Shown here in pieces: positions 1-8,527 of a DNA stretch of 64,000 nt; the first letter of the stretch is position 1; every line of letters starts with the position of its first letter. The stretch is from Bacteroides ndongoniae (GTDB taxonomy: Bacteria > Bacteroidota > Bacteroidia > Bacteroidales > Bacteroidaceae), in the NCBI RefSeq assembly GCF_900108345.1, contig NZ_FNVV01000014.1:1178001-1242000 (forward strand), written 5' to 3'. The position numbers were made by a program, and so were the translations under genes. Under the pieces are notes generated by a model. It was not told where the DNA came from and searched no databases. It was given only the letters and a program-made list of their open reading frames with translations.

Positions 1-540
1 GCATTGGATGAAGGTACAAAGATGTACCCCGGTGATACGACAAACATACACAACTATACTGTTGTTCCCGAACAGCGTGCCTTTGTATATTTCGACCTGC
101 TGGAAGAAAAGGTTTCCGGTTACGATTACAACGCTGCCATCTACCGTATCGAGAATATTCTGACGAAGGACATTTACCTTATGCCCGCCGAAAAAGAAGA
201 CAGCATCGGAGACGACCGCATCAATATTACAAACATGTGGATAGCCAACGACCATCTGAACATCCAATATCAGATACACTATGACGACACTTCAAACAAA
301 AGTCACATGCTGAATCTGATTGTGAACGAAGCTGCAGATGATAAAAATGACAAGGAAGACTATCTGACACTGGAATTCCGCCACAACGCTTATGGCGAGG
401 CGCAACGCAAATTAGGTCCGGGAATAGTTTCGTTCAGGTTGAACAACATCAGACAACTGGCCGAAGGAAAGCGAGGGCTGAACATCCGCGTCAACACGCT
501 ATACAACGGCATCAGTTATCAGACAATAGATTTTCAATGA
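1..540 (+). CDS. NigD-like protein, C-terminal part (5' end outside window)
   Basis: The reading frame is open from the first base and stops at TGA 538-540, so the start lies outside the window. The visible ~179 residues have no signal peptide or membrane segment and look like the C-terminal beta-rich part of the NigD-like family, small secreted or lipoprotein-type proteins of Bacteroidetes with unknown function. NigD-like assignment rests on overall sequence character (a YVVPEQRAFVYFD-like opening and a C-terminal NTLYNGISYQTIDF stretch), not on a catalytic motif. A strong terminator follows at once, so it is the last gene of its transcript. Confidence 0.6.
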   Translation, partial: ALDEGTKMYPGDTTNIHNYTVVPEQRAFVYFDLLEEKVSGYDYNAAIYRIENILTKDIYLMPAEKEDSIGDDRINITNMWIANDHLNIQYQIHYDDTSNKSHMLNLIVNEAADDKNDKEDYLTLEFRHNAYGEAQRKLGPGIVSFRLNNIRQLAEGKRGLNIRVNTLYNGISYQTIDFQ

Positions 541-572
541 TACAACCTAAAACCTTATTATATTGACCGACG

Positions 573-611
573 AACGAGAATGTGCCCCAAAGCATATTCT
601 CGTTCTTTTTT
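573..611 (+). terminator. Rho-independent terminator after NigD-like gene
   Basis: A stem of GAACGAGAATGTG against CATATTCTCGTTC (one G-T pair) is followed by a run of T. It closes the NigD-like transcript. Confidence 0.8.
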
Positions 612-675
612 CATAATGTATGGATTATCGTTTGGACAGCTATAAAATGACAACCACTCCCAATCGCCGCTAAAT

Positions 676-716
676 AAAAAAGGCCCTGCAAGAAAACACT
701 TGCAAGACCTTTTTTT
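676..716 (-). terminator. Terminator of tRNA-Ser(GGA)
   Basis: An inverted repeat (AAGGCCCTGCAAG against CTTGCAAGACCTT) is flanked by A and T runs just downstream of the minus-strand tRNA-Ser. It is the usual layout of an undisturbed tRNA in this genome and a useful comparison for the two tRNAs with integrated elements. Confidence 0.75.
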
Positions 717-737
717 CATCACAGCAATCTAACTTCG

Positions 738-825
738 CGGAGAGAACGAGATTCGAACTCGTGATACCCTTTAGGGGTATACACGCTTTCCAGGCGTGCC
801 TCTTCAACCACTCGAGCACCTCTCC
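738..825 (-). tRNA. tRNA-Ser(GGA)
   Basis: Read on the minus strand, the 88-nt gene starts GGAGAGGTGCTCGAGTGG, has anticodon GGA in a CTGGAAA loop, a long variable arm (class II tRNA), a TTCGAAT T-loop and a CTCTCCG 3' end. CCA is not encoded. Its 3' end differs from tRNA-Ser(TGA) by one base in the stretch that forms the element 2 attachment core, so it is a near match to that site but not occupied. Confidence 0.95.
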
Positions 826-863
826 AATGCGGGTTAAACCGACTATTTTTCGTTTTGCGGGCG

Positions 864-894
864 CAAAGATATTCAATATTTCCAATAATACAAA
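864..894 (-). promoter_or_regulatory. Promoter of tRNA-Ser(GGA)
   Basis: On the minus strand a TTTG -33 box and TATCTTTG -7 box (consensus TAnnTTTG) are 19 bases apart, 39 bases upstream of the tRNA. This fits the Bacteroidetes housekeeping promoter. Confidence 0.75.
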
Positions 895-906
895 AAAAGA
901 GAAGTA

Positions 907-940
907 TTTTTCGTTACTAAGAAATAATGTACTACATTTG
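907..940 (+). promoter_or_regulatory. Promoter of the DUF4494 gene
   Basis: TACATTTG at 933-940 is a perfect -7 box, with TTTTCG about 20 bases upstream as a weaker -33 box. The start codon lies 84 bases further on. Confidence 0.55.
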
Positions 941-1024
941 TCCTGCGCTTTACAACAAAGCATTCGCTTAAACGCGAAAAGATAAACAATAATAACTTTA
1001 CAACTAACTTAAAATTAGAAAATT

Positions 1025-1492
1025 ATGTCAATGCATACTTGGTTTGAGTGTAAAATCCGCTACGAGAAAACAATGGAAAACGGTATGAACAAGAAAGTTA
1101 CTGAACCCTATCTGGTAGACGCACTCAGCTTTACTGAAGCAGAAGCCCGTATCATCGAAGAAATGACTCCGTTCATCACAGGCGAATTTACGGTTTCTGA
1201 CATCAAACGTGCCAATTACAGCGAACTCTTTCCTTCGGATGAAGAAGCTGCCGACCGCTGGTTCAAATGCAAGCTGATCTTCATCACACTGGACGAGAAA
1301 AGCGGTGCCGAAAAGAAATCGTCAACGCAGGTTCTTGTGCAGGCTGCCGACCTGAGAGATGCCGTCAAGAAACTAGACGAAGGCATGAAAGGTACCATGG
1401 CCGACTATCAGATTGGCTCTGTAGCCGAAACAGCCATCATGGATGTATATCCATACAGCGCCGAACCCAACGACAAGCCGGAAGTACAATAA
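1025..1492 (+). CDS. DUF4494 domain protein
   Basis: A 155-residue soluble protein without signal peptide. The N-terminal WFECKIRYEK stretch and its echo WFKCKLIFITLDEKSG about 60 residues later suggest an internal duplication of a small beta-alpha unit. This is the conserved Bacteroidetes family DUF4494, whose function is unknown. It lies 30 bases upstream of the YggS gene and has its own promoter, so it probably heads a DUF4494-yggS-dihydroorotate-dehydrogenase-like transcript. ATG 1025 is used; ATG 1031 (MHTWFE) is an equally possible start. Confidence 0.8.
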   Translation: MSMHTWFECKIRYEKTMENGMNKKVTEPYLVDALSFTEAEARIIEEMTPFITGEFTVSDIKRANYSELFPSDEEAADRWFKCKLIFITLDEKSGAEKKSSTQVLVQAADLRDAVKKLDEGMKGTMADYQIGSVAETAIMDVYPYSAEPNDKPEVQ

Positions 1493-1522
1493 GAAATAGA
1501 AAACACCTAAGTATTATCACCC

Positions 1523-2188
1523 ATGATTGCAGAAAATCTGAAACAAGTATTGAATGAATTGCCCGCAGGGGTGCGGCTGGTTGCCGTTTCCAAATTTCAC
1601 CCCAACGAAGCAATAGAAGAAGCTTACCGCGCCGGACAACGGATTTTCGGCGAAAGCAAAGTACAGGAAATGGATGCCAAACATGAAAGTCTGCCTCAAG
1701 ACATCGAATGGCATTTCATCGGGCATCTGCAAACAAACAAAGTGAAATACATTGTTCCCTACGTAGCGCTTATACACGGGATAGACTCTTACAAGCTGCT
1801 TGCCGAAGTAGACAAACAGGCTGCCAAAGCCAACCGCACAGTCCGCTGCCTGCTACAATTGTACATAGCTCAGGAGGAGACCAAATTCGGTTTCAGCTTT
1901 GAGGAATGCCGCGAAATGTTGCAGGCCGGCGAATGGAAAAACCTGCATAACGTACAGATATGCGGCCTGATGGGCATGGCATCGAACACCGACAACGTAG
2001 AACAAATACGCAAAGAATTCTGTTCTTTACATGAATTCTTCGAGGAAGTGAAATCTACGTGGTTTGCCGGCTCCGACAGCTTCAAGGAACTCTCCATGGG
2101 CATGTCGCACGACTATCACGAAGCCATAGCAGCCGGAAGTACACTGGTGCGCGTAGGAAGCAAAATTTTTGGAGAAAGAAACTATTAA
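1523..2188 (+). CDS. YggS/PROSC-family PLP homeostasis protein
   Basis: A 221-residue single-domain alanine-racemase-like barrel. The PLP lysine is in VSKFHP (near residue 24), and the family signatures IEWHFIGHLQTNK and GLMGMASN are present, as is the C-terminal RVGSKIFGERNY (usually GxxIFGxR). The family binds pyridoxal phosphate and balances B6 vitamers and amino-acid pools in the cytoplasm; no enzymatic turnover is established for it. The length is normal for the family. It is second in the group, 30 bases after the DUF4494 gene. Confidence 0.93.
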   Translation: MIAENLKQVLNELPAGVRLVAVSKFHPNEAIEEAYRAGQRIFGESKVQEMDAKHESLPQDIEWHFIGHLQTNKVKYIVPYVALIHGIDSYKLLAEVDKQAAKANRTVRCLLQLYIAQEETKFGFSFEECREMLQAGEWKNLHNVQICGLMGMASNTDNVEQIRKEFCSLHEFFEEVKSTWFAGSDSFKELSMGMSHDYHEAIAAGSTLVRVGSKIFGERNY

Positions 2189-2217
2189 ATCATTTATCAC
2201 CTATAAAATTTACTATC

Positions 2218-3195
2218 ATGGCAACATTAGAAACGACTTTTGCAGGGTTGAAACTTAAAAACCCGATTATCGTCAGCAGCTGCGGCCTGACAGACAGTGC
2301 GGACAAAAACAAGAAACTCTGCGAAGCAGGAGCAGGAGCCATCGTACTGAAATCGCTGTTCGAGGAACAGATTATGATGGAGGCAGACTGGATGGGCGAT
2401 CCTAACATGTATCCGGAAGGCAGCGACTACTTGGTCGGATATATTCGTGAACACAAGCTGGGCGAATACCTGCGCCTCATCAGCGAGAGCAAGAAGGTAT
2501 GCAACATACCTATCATTGCCAGCATCAACTGCTATCAGGATGCAGACTGGATTAACTTTGCCAAAAAGATAGAAGAAGCGGGAGCCGATGCACTCGAAAT
2601 CAACATCCTGGCTCTGCAGACTGACGTACAATATACATACGGCAGCTTCGAACAACGCCACATCGACATCTTGCGCCACATTAAGAATACAGTCAAGATA
2701 CCCGTCATCATGAAGCTGGGCGACAACCTGACCAATCCCGTAGCACTCATCAACCAACTCTATGCCAACGGTGCGGCAGCTGTTGTCTTGTTCAACCGCT
2801 TCTACCAGCCGGACATCAACATCGACAAGATGACTCAAGTGGCAGGTGACGTGTTCAGCAACGAAGCCGACCTTTCCAAGTCGCTCCGCTGGACAGGCAT
2901 CGCATCGGCTGCTGTCAGCAAGATAGACTATGCCGTCTCAGGCGGAATCCACTCGGCCGAAGGCGTAGTGAAAGCTATACTGGCAGGTGCATCGGCTGTA
3001 GAAATCTGTAGCGTGCTCTACAAAGAATCGCCTGCTGTCATCGAGCAGTATAATCAGTTCATCGCAAAATGGATGGACGGCAAAGGCATGGAAAACATCG
3101 CACAATTCAAAGGCCGTCTGAACGTAGGCGACGTGAAAGGTGTGAACACTTTTGAGCGTACACAGTTCCTGAAGTATTTCGCATCGCACGAATAA
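2218..3195 (+). CDS. Dihydroorotate dehydrogenase-like FMN protein
   Basis: 325 residues from ATG 2218. A longer reading frame begins at 2059 but would overlap yggS by 130 bases, and homologues begin at MATLETTFAGLKLKNP. The fold is the FMN TIM barrel of class 1 dihydroorotate dehydrogenases (NPIIVSSCG, IIASINC, PVIMKLGDN, SGGIHSAEGVVKAILAGA). This subgroup is annotated as dihydroorotate-dehydrogenase-like because the true pyrD/pyrK pair is usually encoded elsewhere, so use of dihydroorotate is not certain. It is probably the last gene of its transcript, since a strong terminator follows. Confidence 0.85.
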   Translation: MATLETTFAGLKLKNPIIVSSCGLTDSADKNKKLCEAGAGAIVLKSLFEEQIMMEADWMGDPNMYPEGSDYLVGYIREHKLGEYLRLISESKKVCNIPIIASINCYQDADWINFAKKIEEAGADALEINILALQTDVQYTYGSFEQRHIDILRHIKNTVKIPVIMKLGDNLTNPVALINQLYANGAAAVVLFNRFYQPDINIDKMTQVAGDVFSNEADLSKSLRWTGIASAAVSKIDYAVSGGIHSAEGVVKAILAGASAVEICSVLYKESPAVIEQYNQFIAKWMDGKGMENIAQFKGRLNVGDVKGVNTFERTQFLKYFASHE

Positions 3196-3225
3196 GTCCA
3201 CGACAGCGATATTGACCGACAAATA

Positions 3226-3272
3226 AAAATGCCAAAATGAATAAGACGCCCTTATTCGTTTTGGCATTTTTG
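3226..3272. terminator. Strong bidirectional terminator
   Basis: A 20-bp stem (AAAATGCCAAAATGAATAAG against its near-perfect complement, 5-base loop) is flanked by A and T runs. Confidence 0.85.
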
Positions 3273-3450
3273 CTTTCACCCGTGAAGCTTCATCTTTCAC
3301 CACAAACAACTTATTCCCAATAGCTTACAATCAGGTGAAAGCGTGAAAGCTATTCCATAGAAGAACTAACACCCTACTTTAGCCCGCCAAATACCTACTT
3401 TGGAAACGTAAAGTGAAACATTAGCCTACTGAAAAAGGGATATTACGCAC

Positions 3451-3536
3451 CGCAACAAGCAATGTTAGTGCGCCTAACAAACAATGTCAGCATGCGCAAC
3501 AAACAATGTGAAAGCACGTAGCAAGCCATGCAAGTG
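3451..3536. repeat. Four degenerate ~22-bp tandem units in the phoH 3' spacer
   Basis: Units start near 3451, 3473, 3495 and 3518 and share the core (C/T)AACAAACAATGT. They fill the spacer (3273-3553) between the terminator and the end of phoH, which otherwise shows nothing recognisable. They are too degenerate and lack true spacers, so they are not a CRISPR array. Confidence 0.6.
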
Positions 3537-3553
3537 TTACAGAAACGCCCTGT

Positions 3554-4879
3554 TTACATCAGGTTGCTGGCCAGCTCGCTCAGTTCGCTACGCTCGCCTT
3601 TCACCAGATTGACGTGGGCAAAAAGATTCTGGTCGCGCATACGGTCGATCATATAAACCAGACCATTGGATTGGCTGTCCAAATAAGGCTGGTCGATCTG
3701 CTGAATATCGCCCGTAAACACCATTTTGGTTCCTTCGCCCGCACGGGTAATGATGGTCTTGATTTCGTGAGGAGTCAGGTTCTGCGATTCGTCGATGATG
3801 CAGTATGTCTCGCTCAGACTACGTCCGCGGATAAAAGCCAACGCCTCGATCACCAGCTGGTCGCTCTTCTGCATATCTTCCAGCCGTTTTACTTCGCTGG
3901 AGTTGGAGGCAAACTGATGCTTGATGACATTCAGATTGTCGAACAAGGGTTGCATATAAGGTGCCACCTTTTCCTTGGCATCTCCCGGCAGGAAGCCCAG
4001 ATCCTTGTTGGACAGTGCCACGATAGGTCGTGCCAGCAATATCTGTTTGTAGTCCGTCAGTTTGCCCAAGGCTGCCGCCAAAGCCAACAAGGTCTTACCC
4101 GTACCGGCTTTTCCCGTCAGGGCTACAAGTTTGATGTTCGGGTCGTTCAGCACTTCGAAGGCAAAGCTCTGCTCGGCATTGCGCGGCTCGATGCCATAGT
4201 TTTTCGTCTTATTGACACGACAGACGGCATGCAGGAACGGATTGTATCGCGCCAGCACACTGTTGCGGTCGCTCTTCAGTACAAAACATTCGTTGGGATG
4301 GAGAACGTCCTTAAAGTCGAACTCGCTGATATCAATGCCTTCTCTCGAAGAATAGATACGGTCGATCAAAGCCGGATCAATACCTTCGAACACCTCGTTC
4401 GACTTCTCGAAGATATCAACATTCATCACCTTGTCAGTGATATAGTCCTCGCACAGCAAACCGATGGAGCGAGCCTTCATGCGCAGATTGACGTCCTTGG
4501 TCACCAGCACAGTCTTCATGTCAGGGTGTTTCCGCCCTACGTAGTCGGTCACCGCCAGTATCTGATGGTCGGGAATACGTTCAGGGAAGGATTCGTGCAC
4601 CTTAGTCGATTCCACCAAACCAGCCACCACAAACAGGCGGCCCAGTCCTTCACCCAAAGGAGCACCTTTCGTAAAGAGGTCATCATCGGTAATCAGGTCA
4701 AGCTCGCGAACAAATTCACGGGCATTGAAATTAATCTGCTCATTACCTTTCTTGAACTTATCCAGTTCTTCGAGCACCACGATAGGAAGATAAATGTCAT
4801 TTTCCTGAAAATTCTTCAAGCAGTTATAATCGTGAAGAATCACATTCGTATCAATTACAAAATTTTTCTTTGCTCCCAT
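3554..4879 (-). CDS. PhoH-family ATPase with N-terminal PIN domain
   Basis: 441 residues. The N-terminal PIN nuclease domain (about 1-140) opens with KKNFVIDTNVILHD, contains an acidic site and ends around LVTKDVNLRMKA. The C-terminal PhoH P-loop ATPase has Walker A GKAGTGKT, Walker B YCIIDESQNLT and a FTGDIQQID motif. This PIN-PhoH architecture (PhoH2/YlaK type) is linked to RNA unwinding and cleavage in the cytoplasm. It is transcribed divergently from folC with a 96-base spacer, and no partner gene is adjacent. Confidence 0.92.
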   Translation of the reverse strand: MGAKKNFVIDTNVILHDYNCLKNFQENDIYLPIVVLEELDKFKKGNEQINFNAREFVRELDLITDDDLFTKGAPLGEGLGRLFVVAGLVESTKVHESFPERIPDHQILAVTDYVGRKHPDMKTVLVTKDVNLRMKARSIGLLCEDYITDKVMNVDIFEKSNEVFEGIDPALIDRIYSSREGIDISEFDFKDVLHPNECFVLKSDRNSVLARYNPFLHAVCRVNKTKNYGIEPRNAEQSFAFEVLNDPNIKLVALTGKAGTGKTLLALAAALGKLTDYKQILLARPIVALSNKDLGFLPGDAKEKVAPYMQPLFDNLNVIKHQFASNSSEVKRLEDMQKSDQLVIEALAFIRGRSLSETYCIIDESQNLTPHEIKTIITRAGEGTKMVFTGDIQQIDQPYLDSQSNGLVYMIDRMRDQNLFAHVNLVKGERSELSELASNLM

Positions 4880-4975
4880 ATCCGTTAGATTTAAATAGTT
4901 AATATCTTTGTTGCTTATAAAGATAACAAATTAATGAAGGAATTGACTTTCCTTTGCCGTTAAAGTTTATAAAAG

Positions 4976-6229
4976 ATGGATTATCAGCACACTTTAGAGT
5001 ACTTATACAACAGTGTCCCCATGTTTCAGCAAGTAGGCAGCAGTGCTTACAAGGAGGGATTGGAGAACACCCTCGCACTGGACGAACACTTCGGACACCC
5101 CCACCGCAACTTCCGCACCATACACGTAGCAGGTACCAACGGAAAAGGTTCCTGCTCGCACACCCTGGCAGCCATCCTGCAGGAAGCAGGCTACCGGACA
5201 GGACTGTATACTTCGCCCCATCTGGTCGACTTCCGCGAACGTATCCGAGTCAACGGACAACCCGTCCCTGAAGAATACGTCATACGCTTTGTCGAAGAGG
5301 AACGCAGTTTTTTCGAACCTCTGTCTCCCTCGTTCTTCGAACTGACTACGGCCATGGCGTTCCGTTATTTTGCCGACCAGAAAGTCGACGTAGCTATCAT
5401 CGAAGTAGGCCTGGGCGGCCGGTTGGACTGTACCAACATTATCCGCCCCGACTTGTGCATCATTACCAACATCAGTTTCGACCACACCCAGTTCCTTGGC
5501 AGCACACTGGCTCAGATAGCCAGCGAAAAGGCAGGAATCATCAAGCAAGACATCCCCGTCGTGATTGGTGAAACCACCCCCGAAACCCGTCCGGTATTCG
5601 CAGAGAAAGCACAAGCGGTACAGGCTCCCATCTGTTTCGCCGAAGACCATGTGCCGGAAGAATATTCCGACATGGATTATGAACTGAAAGGACTCTATCA
5701 GGAAAAGAACCGGCGGACGTTACTGACAGCCCTGCCACTGCTGAAAAAAGCCGGTTACCACCTCAGCGAACAGGCCATACGCAACGGCTTCGCCCACGTA
5801 TGCGAACTGACCGGACTGATGGGCCGCTGGCAGAAGCTGCAAGACGCTCCCACCCTGATTTGCGACACTGGACATAACGTTGGCGGCATCACCTACATAG
5901 CCGAGCAGCTGAAGCAGCAGACCTACCGGAAGCTGCACATCGTAATGGGTATGGTCAACGACAAGGACATCCGCGGTGTACTGGCACTGCTTCCACGCGA
6001 TGCCGACTACTACTTCACCAAAGCCAGCGTGAAGCGTGCACTGCCCGAAGCCGAACTGACCCGCCTGGCCAATGCAGCCGGCCTGCAGGGCGAATGCTAC
6101 CCCGACGTACCGACAGCCGTCCGTGCCGCGCAAGAAAAAAGCCTCCCAGAAGACTTCATCTTCGTAGGAGGCAGTAGCTTTATAGTAGCCGACTTGTTAG
6201 CGAGCCGCGATGCACTCAATCTCCACTAA
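4976..6229 (+). CDS. folC: Dihydrofolate/folylpolyglutamate synthase
   Basis: 417 residues, full length for FolC. The P-loop HVAGTNGKGSCSH is near residue 48 and the family signatures LTTAMAFRYFADQKVD and GLGGRLDCTN follow. It joins glutamate to dihydropteroate and then to reduced folates in the cytoplasm, so it matters for C1 metabolism. The 3' end overlaps the convergent ridA gene by 33 bases. Confidence 0.95.
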   Translation: MDYQHTLEYLYNSVPMFQQVGSSAYKEGLENTLALDEHFGHPHRNFRTIHVAGTNGKGSCSHTLAAILQEAGYRTGLYTSPHLVDFRERIRVNGQPVPEEYVIRFVEEERSFFEPLSPSFFELTTAMAFRYFADQKVDVAIIEVGLGGRLDCTNIIRPDLCIITNISFDHTQFLGSTLAQIASEKAGIIKQDIPVVIGETTPETRPVFAEKAQAVQAPICFAEDHVPEEYSDMDYELKGLYQEKNRRTLLTALPLLKKAGYHLSEQAIRNGFAHVCELTGLMGRWQKLQDAPTLICDTGHNVGGITYIAEQLKQQTYRKLHIVMGMVNDKDIRGVLALLPRDADYYFTKASVKRALPEAELTRLANAAGLQGECYPDVPTAVRAAQEKSLPEDFIFVGGSSFIVADLLASRDALNLH

Positions 6230-6571
6230 CGCATCCTTCGGCAATGCTTTGACAGCTACAGCCGAACGTGCCGGATAATCGCCGCTGAAATAAGTGGCAT
6301 ATACCTTATTCATATCAGCAAACAAAGACATGTCGGCCAGAAATACCGTTGTCTTTACAATGTTTGCCATGCCCAATCCTGCTTCTTCCAGAATGTGCTT
6401 CACATTCTCCAAAGACTGGCGGGCTTGGGCTTCCACGCCTTCGGGCATCACGCCGGTAGCCGCATCAATAGGCAACTGACCTGAAACAAAAACCATTCCG
6501 TTGGCTTCGATAGCCTGGCTATAGGGGCCGATAGCACCCGGTGCCTTCTGACTGCAAATAACTTTTTTCAT
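6197..6571 (-). CDS. ridA: RidA family enamine/imine deaminase
   Basis: 124 residues from ATG 6571 (a TTG two codons upstream is less likely). It has the RidA/YjgF signatures GPYSQAIEANGMVFVSGQ, the arginine in the ARSAVAVKALPKDALVEIE C-terminal motif, and normal length. The trimeric enzyme hydrolyses reactive enamine/imine intermediates, such as those from PLP-dependent threonine dehydratase. Its last 33 bases lie inside folC on the other strand. Confidence 0.93.
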   Translation of the reverse strand: MKKVICSQKAPGAIGPYSQAIEANGMVFVSGQLPIDAATGVMPEGVEAQARQSLENVKHILEEAGLGMANIVKTTVFLADMSLFADMNKVYATYFSGDYPARSAVAVKALPKDALVEIECIAAR

Positions 6572-6765
6572 ATTCAACTAAATTTAGTGATAGTATAATA
6601 TATAAGATAATCCATTCAACAAGAAAAAACATGCACCCGGCATGCAGTATTCTTTAAAACGGTGCATTTATTATAACAGATACGATAAAAATACACCTAT
6701 ACCTAAACTTAACTTTTATATAGACCTAACTTTAATGTTTATGCAAAGGGAAAGAAATCCCTGAC

Positions 6766-6803
6766 AAAGAAGAGGAGCGTTGACGAAGCGCCCCTCTTCT
6801 TTG
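6766..6803. terminator. Terminator between ridA promoter region and TPR gene
   Basis: AAAGAAGAGGAGCG pairs with CGCCCCTCTTCTTT across a short loop just downstream of the minus-strand TPR gene. The remaining spacer (6572-6765) is AT-rich and presumably holds the ridA promoter; no perfect box was found. Confidence 0.65.
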
Positions 6804-6818
6804 CATTATAAACAGTGC

Positions 6819-8522
6819 TTACTTGCAATGCTTGCTAATCAAAGAATCTACATTCGGATCTCCCAATTCTTTTGCCTTGGCAAAACTTTCGCATGCCTCA
6901 GCTTTCTGCTTCAGCTGCAGTTGTGCAATACCTTTCAGGCGATAAGCTTCCGCATACTTGGGATCGATCTTCAAAGCCTCATCCAGCACTTTCAACGCTT
7001 CTTCATTGCGTCCTACCCGGATATTGATAACGGCCAGCTCGGCACGATAGGTCAGATCTTTCGGATTCAATTCGATAGCCTTTGCCATATCGTCCAAAGC
7101 CCGTTGATATTGCTTCGACTTCAAGGCAGCCTGCTCCCTGTAATAATAGAACACATCGTTGACCTGACCATTCATGGCCTTGAAATATTCATCATAATCG
7201 AGTAAAGCCTGACGAGGACGGTCTGCATTCATGCGTGCCTGTGCACGTCCCAGCAGATAAGGAGCAGCCGCTTCCGTATAAGGCGGAGTAAAGCGAACCA
7301 CACAACTGTCCATCAAAGCCAGAATTTCTTCCTGCGGTGCCTGCATCACCTCCTTGATTTTAGCTGTCGTAAAGAATGTCGCAGGCGAAGCCATACTGCT
7401 TCGGTTGACCTGCTCGTAAGAAGCGAGCGAAGCTGCATAATCCTGCTTGGCAAACTGGATATCGCCTTGCAACTGGATGTATACAGGAAGCGGATTAAGC
7501 TCTACAGCCTTGCTTATTGCTTCCAAAGCCTTATCGTACGACCAGTCTTTATACACCTTCTCGGGGTTTTCGAGCATATAACCGTATATCAGCTTGGCTA
7601 TGTTATAATACACATCGTCCTTCTTGGAAGCAACCTCCAATGCCTTGTCCAAATCGGCAACCACTTTCTCCATTGTAGCGTCATCTTTCGACTTATACAA
7701 AAGGTTGGTAGCTCGGCGCACATAGCCGTCTGCATTTGCCGGATACCGGGCTATAAAATCGTCCAGCAATTCAGCATATTTCTCTGGCGTAACCTGCGAA
7801 GATGCCATATAGAGAAATACCAGTGCCTCCTCTTCCGTATCGGGCAATGCCTTCTTAATCTGAATATTGCGTAAAGCCATATCATTAAAAGAAAGTGGAT
7901 TGATTTTCAGAGCCATCACAAAGCGAGCGTCAACAGCATAACAGATCGTTGCCGTATCCTTGCCAGACGACTGCTGTGCCAGTCCGAAGACTTCTCCCTC
8001 TGGCGTCATAACAGGACAGCTTACCATCTTCTCCTTCAGATGCATGTTCAGCGTATAATAATTGTAATTGTCGGCAACCTTGTCTACTCCCTTCACTTTG
8101 CCCGAAGTGCAAGAACGGTCCTTCCGCGTGGAATAAGGCAAAAGATAAACATCCGAATCGACAGCCGGAACCGTTGCAGCCATTTGCAAAGCCGGAACTT
8201 TCTTCTCGGTAATAGCTACCTTGAATTTGATGACGTCGTACATATCATCGGCTCCCATAATTTCCTCGACGGGCATCTGCTTACCTTCCGAGTTCAATAT
8301 CAGGGCACGTTCCGCTCCCTTAAATAAAGAGTAGTCCGACAGGGCTACGCCGTCTTCACTGACAAAGAAGCCATTGCCCGTGTTCAGTATTTTGTCATCC
8401 TTATCGTAAGTGATCACCGAGAAGACAGCTTTCTTGGCCTTCTCTACCCATTTGGGTGCCTGAGCCATTGTCCACTGGGCCAGCAGGCACAAAACAAACA
8501 ATACTAAATATTTCTTTTTCAT
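6819..8522 (-). CDS. Secreted TPR protein with a degenerate trypsin-like domain
   Basis: 567 residues from ATG 8522 (a GTG two codons upstream is possible). A signal peptide (KKKYLVLFVLCLLAQWTMAQA) precedes a region of ~190 residues that resembles the N-terminal half of HtrA/trypsin-fold proteases (GNGFFVSEDGVALSDYSLF, then SCPVMTPEGEVFGLA). The usual catalytic histidine position reads SDYSLF and no GNSGG-type serine is visible, so this part looks like a pseudoprotease. The rest is a chain of TPR repeats (for example NADRPRQALLDYDEY and PKYAEAYRLKGIAQLQLK). It probably acts as a periplasmic scaffold. It lies 5 bases downstream of rlmB. Confidence 0.72.
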   Translation of the reverse strand: MKKKYLVLFVLCLLAQWTMAQAPKWVEKAKKAVFSVITYDKDDKILNTGNGFFVSEDGVALSDYSLFKGAERALILNSEGKQMPVEEIMGADDMYDVIKFKVAITEKKVPALQMAATVPAVDSDVYLLPYSTRKDRSCTSGKVKGVDKVADNYNYYTLNMHLKEKMVSCPVMTPEGEVFGLAQQSSGKDTATICYAVDARFVMALKINPLSFNDMALRNIQIKKALPDTEEEALVFLYMASSQVTPEKYAELLDDFIARYPANADGYVRRATNLLYKSKDDATMEKVVADLDKALEVASKKDDVYYNIAKLIYGYMLENPEKVYKDWSYDKALEAISKAVELNPLPVYIQLQGDIQFAKQDYAASLASYEQVNRSSMASPATFFTTAKIKEVMQAPQEEILALMDSCVVRFTPPYTEAAAPYLLGRAQARMNADRPRQALLDYDEYFKAMNGQVNDVFYYYREQAALKSKQYQRALDDMAKAIELNPKDLTYRAELAVINIRVGRNEEALKVLDEALKIDPKYAEAYRLKGIAQLQLKQKAEACESFAKAKELGDPNVDSLISKHCK

Positions 8523-8527
8523 TCGCA

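Noticed and set aside
670..963. Coding frame over the tRNA-Ser(GGA) region on the minus strand
   Set aside because: It runs through the tRNA and its promoter; there is no homologue-like content.
2059..2217. Extended N-terminus of the dihydroorotate dehydrogenase-like gene
   Set aside because: It would overlap yggS by 130 bases in another frame; the family starts at MATLETTF.
3451..3536. CRISPR array
   Set aside because: Units are ~22 bp, degenerate and adjacent, without unique spacers, and no cas genes are near.
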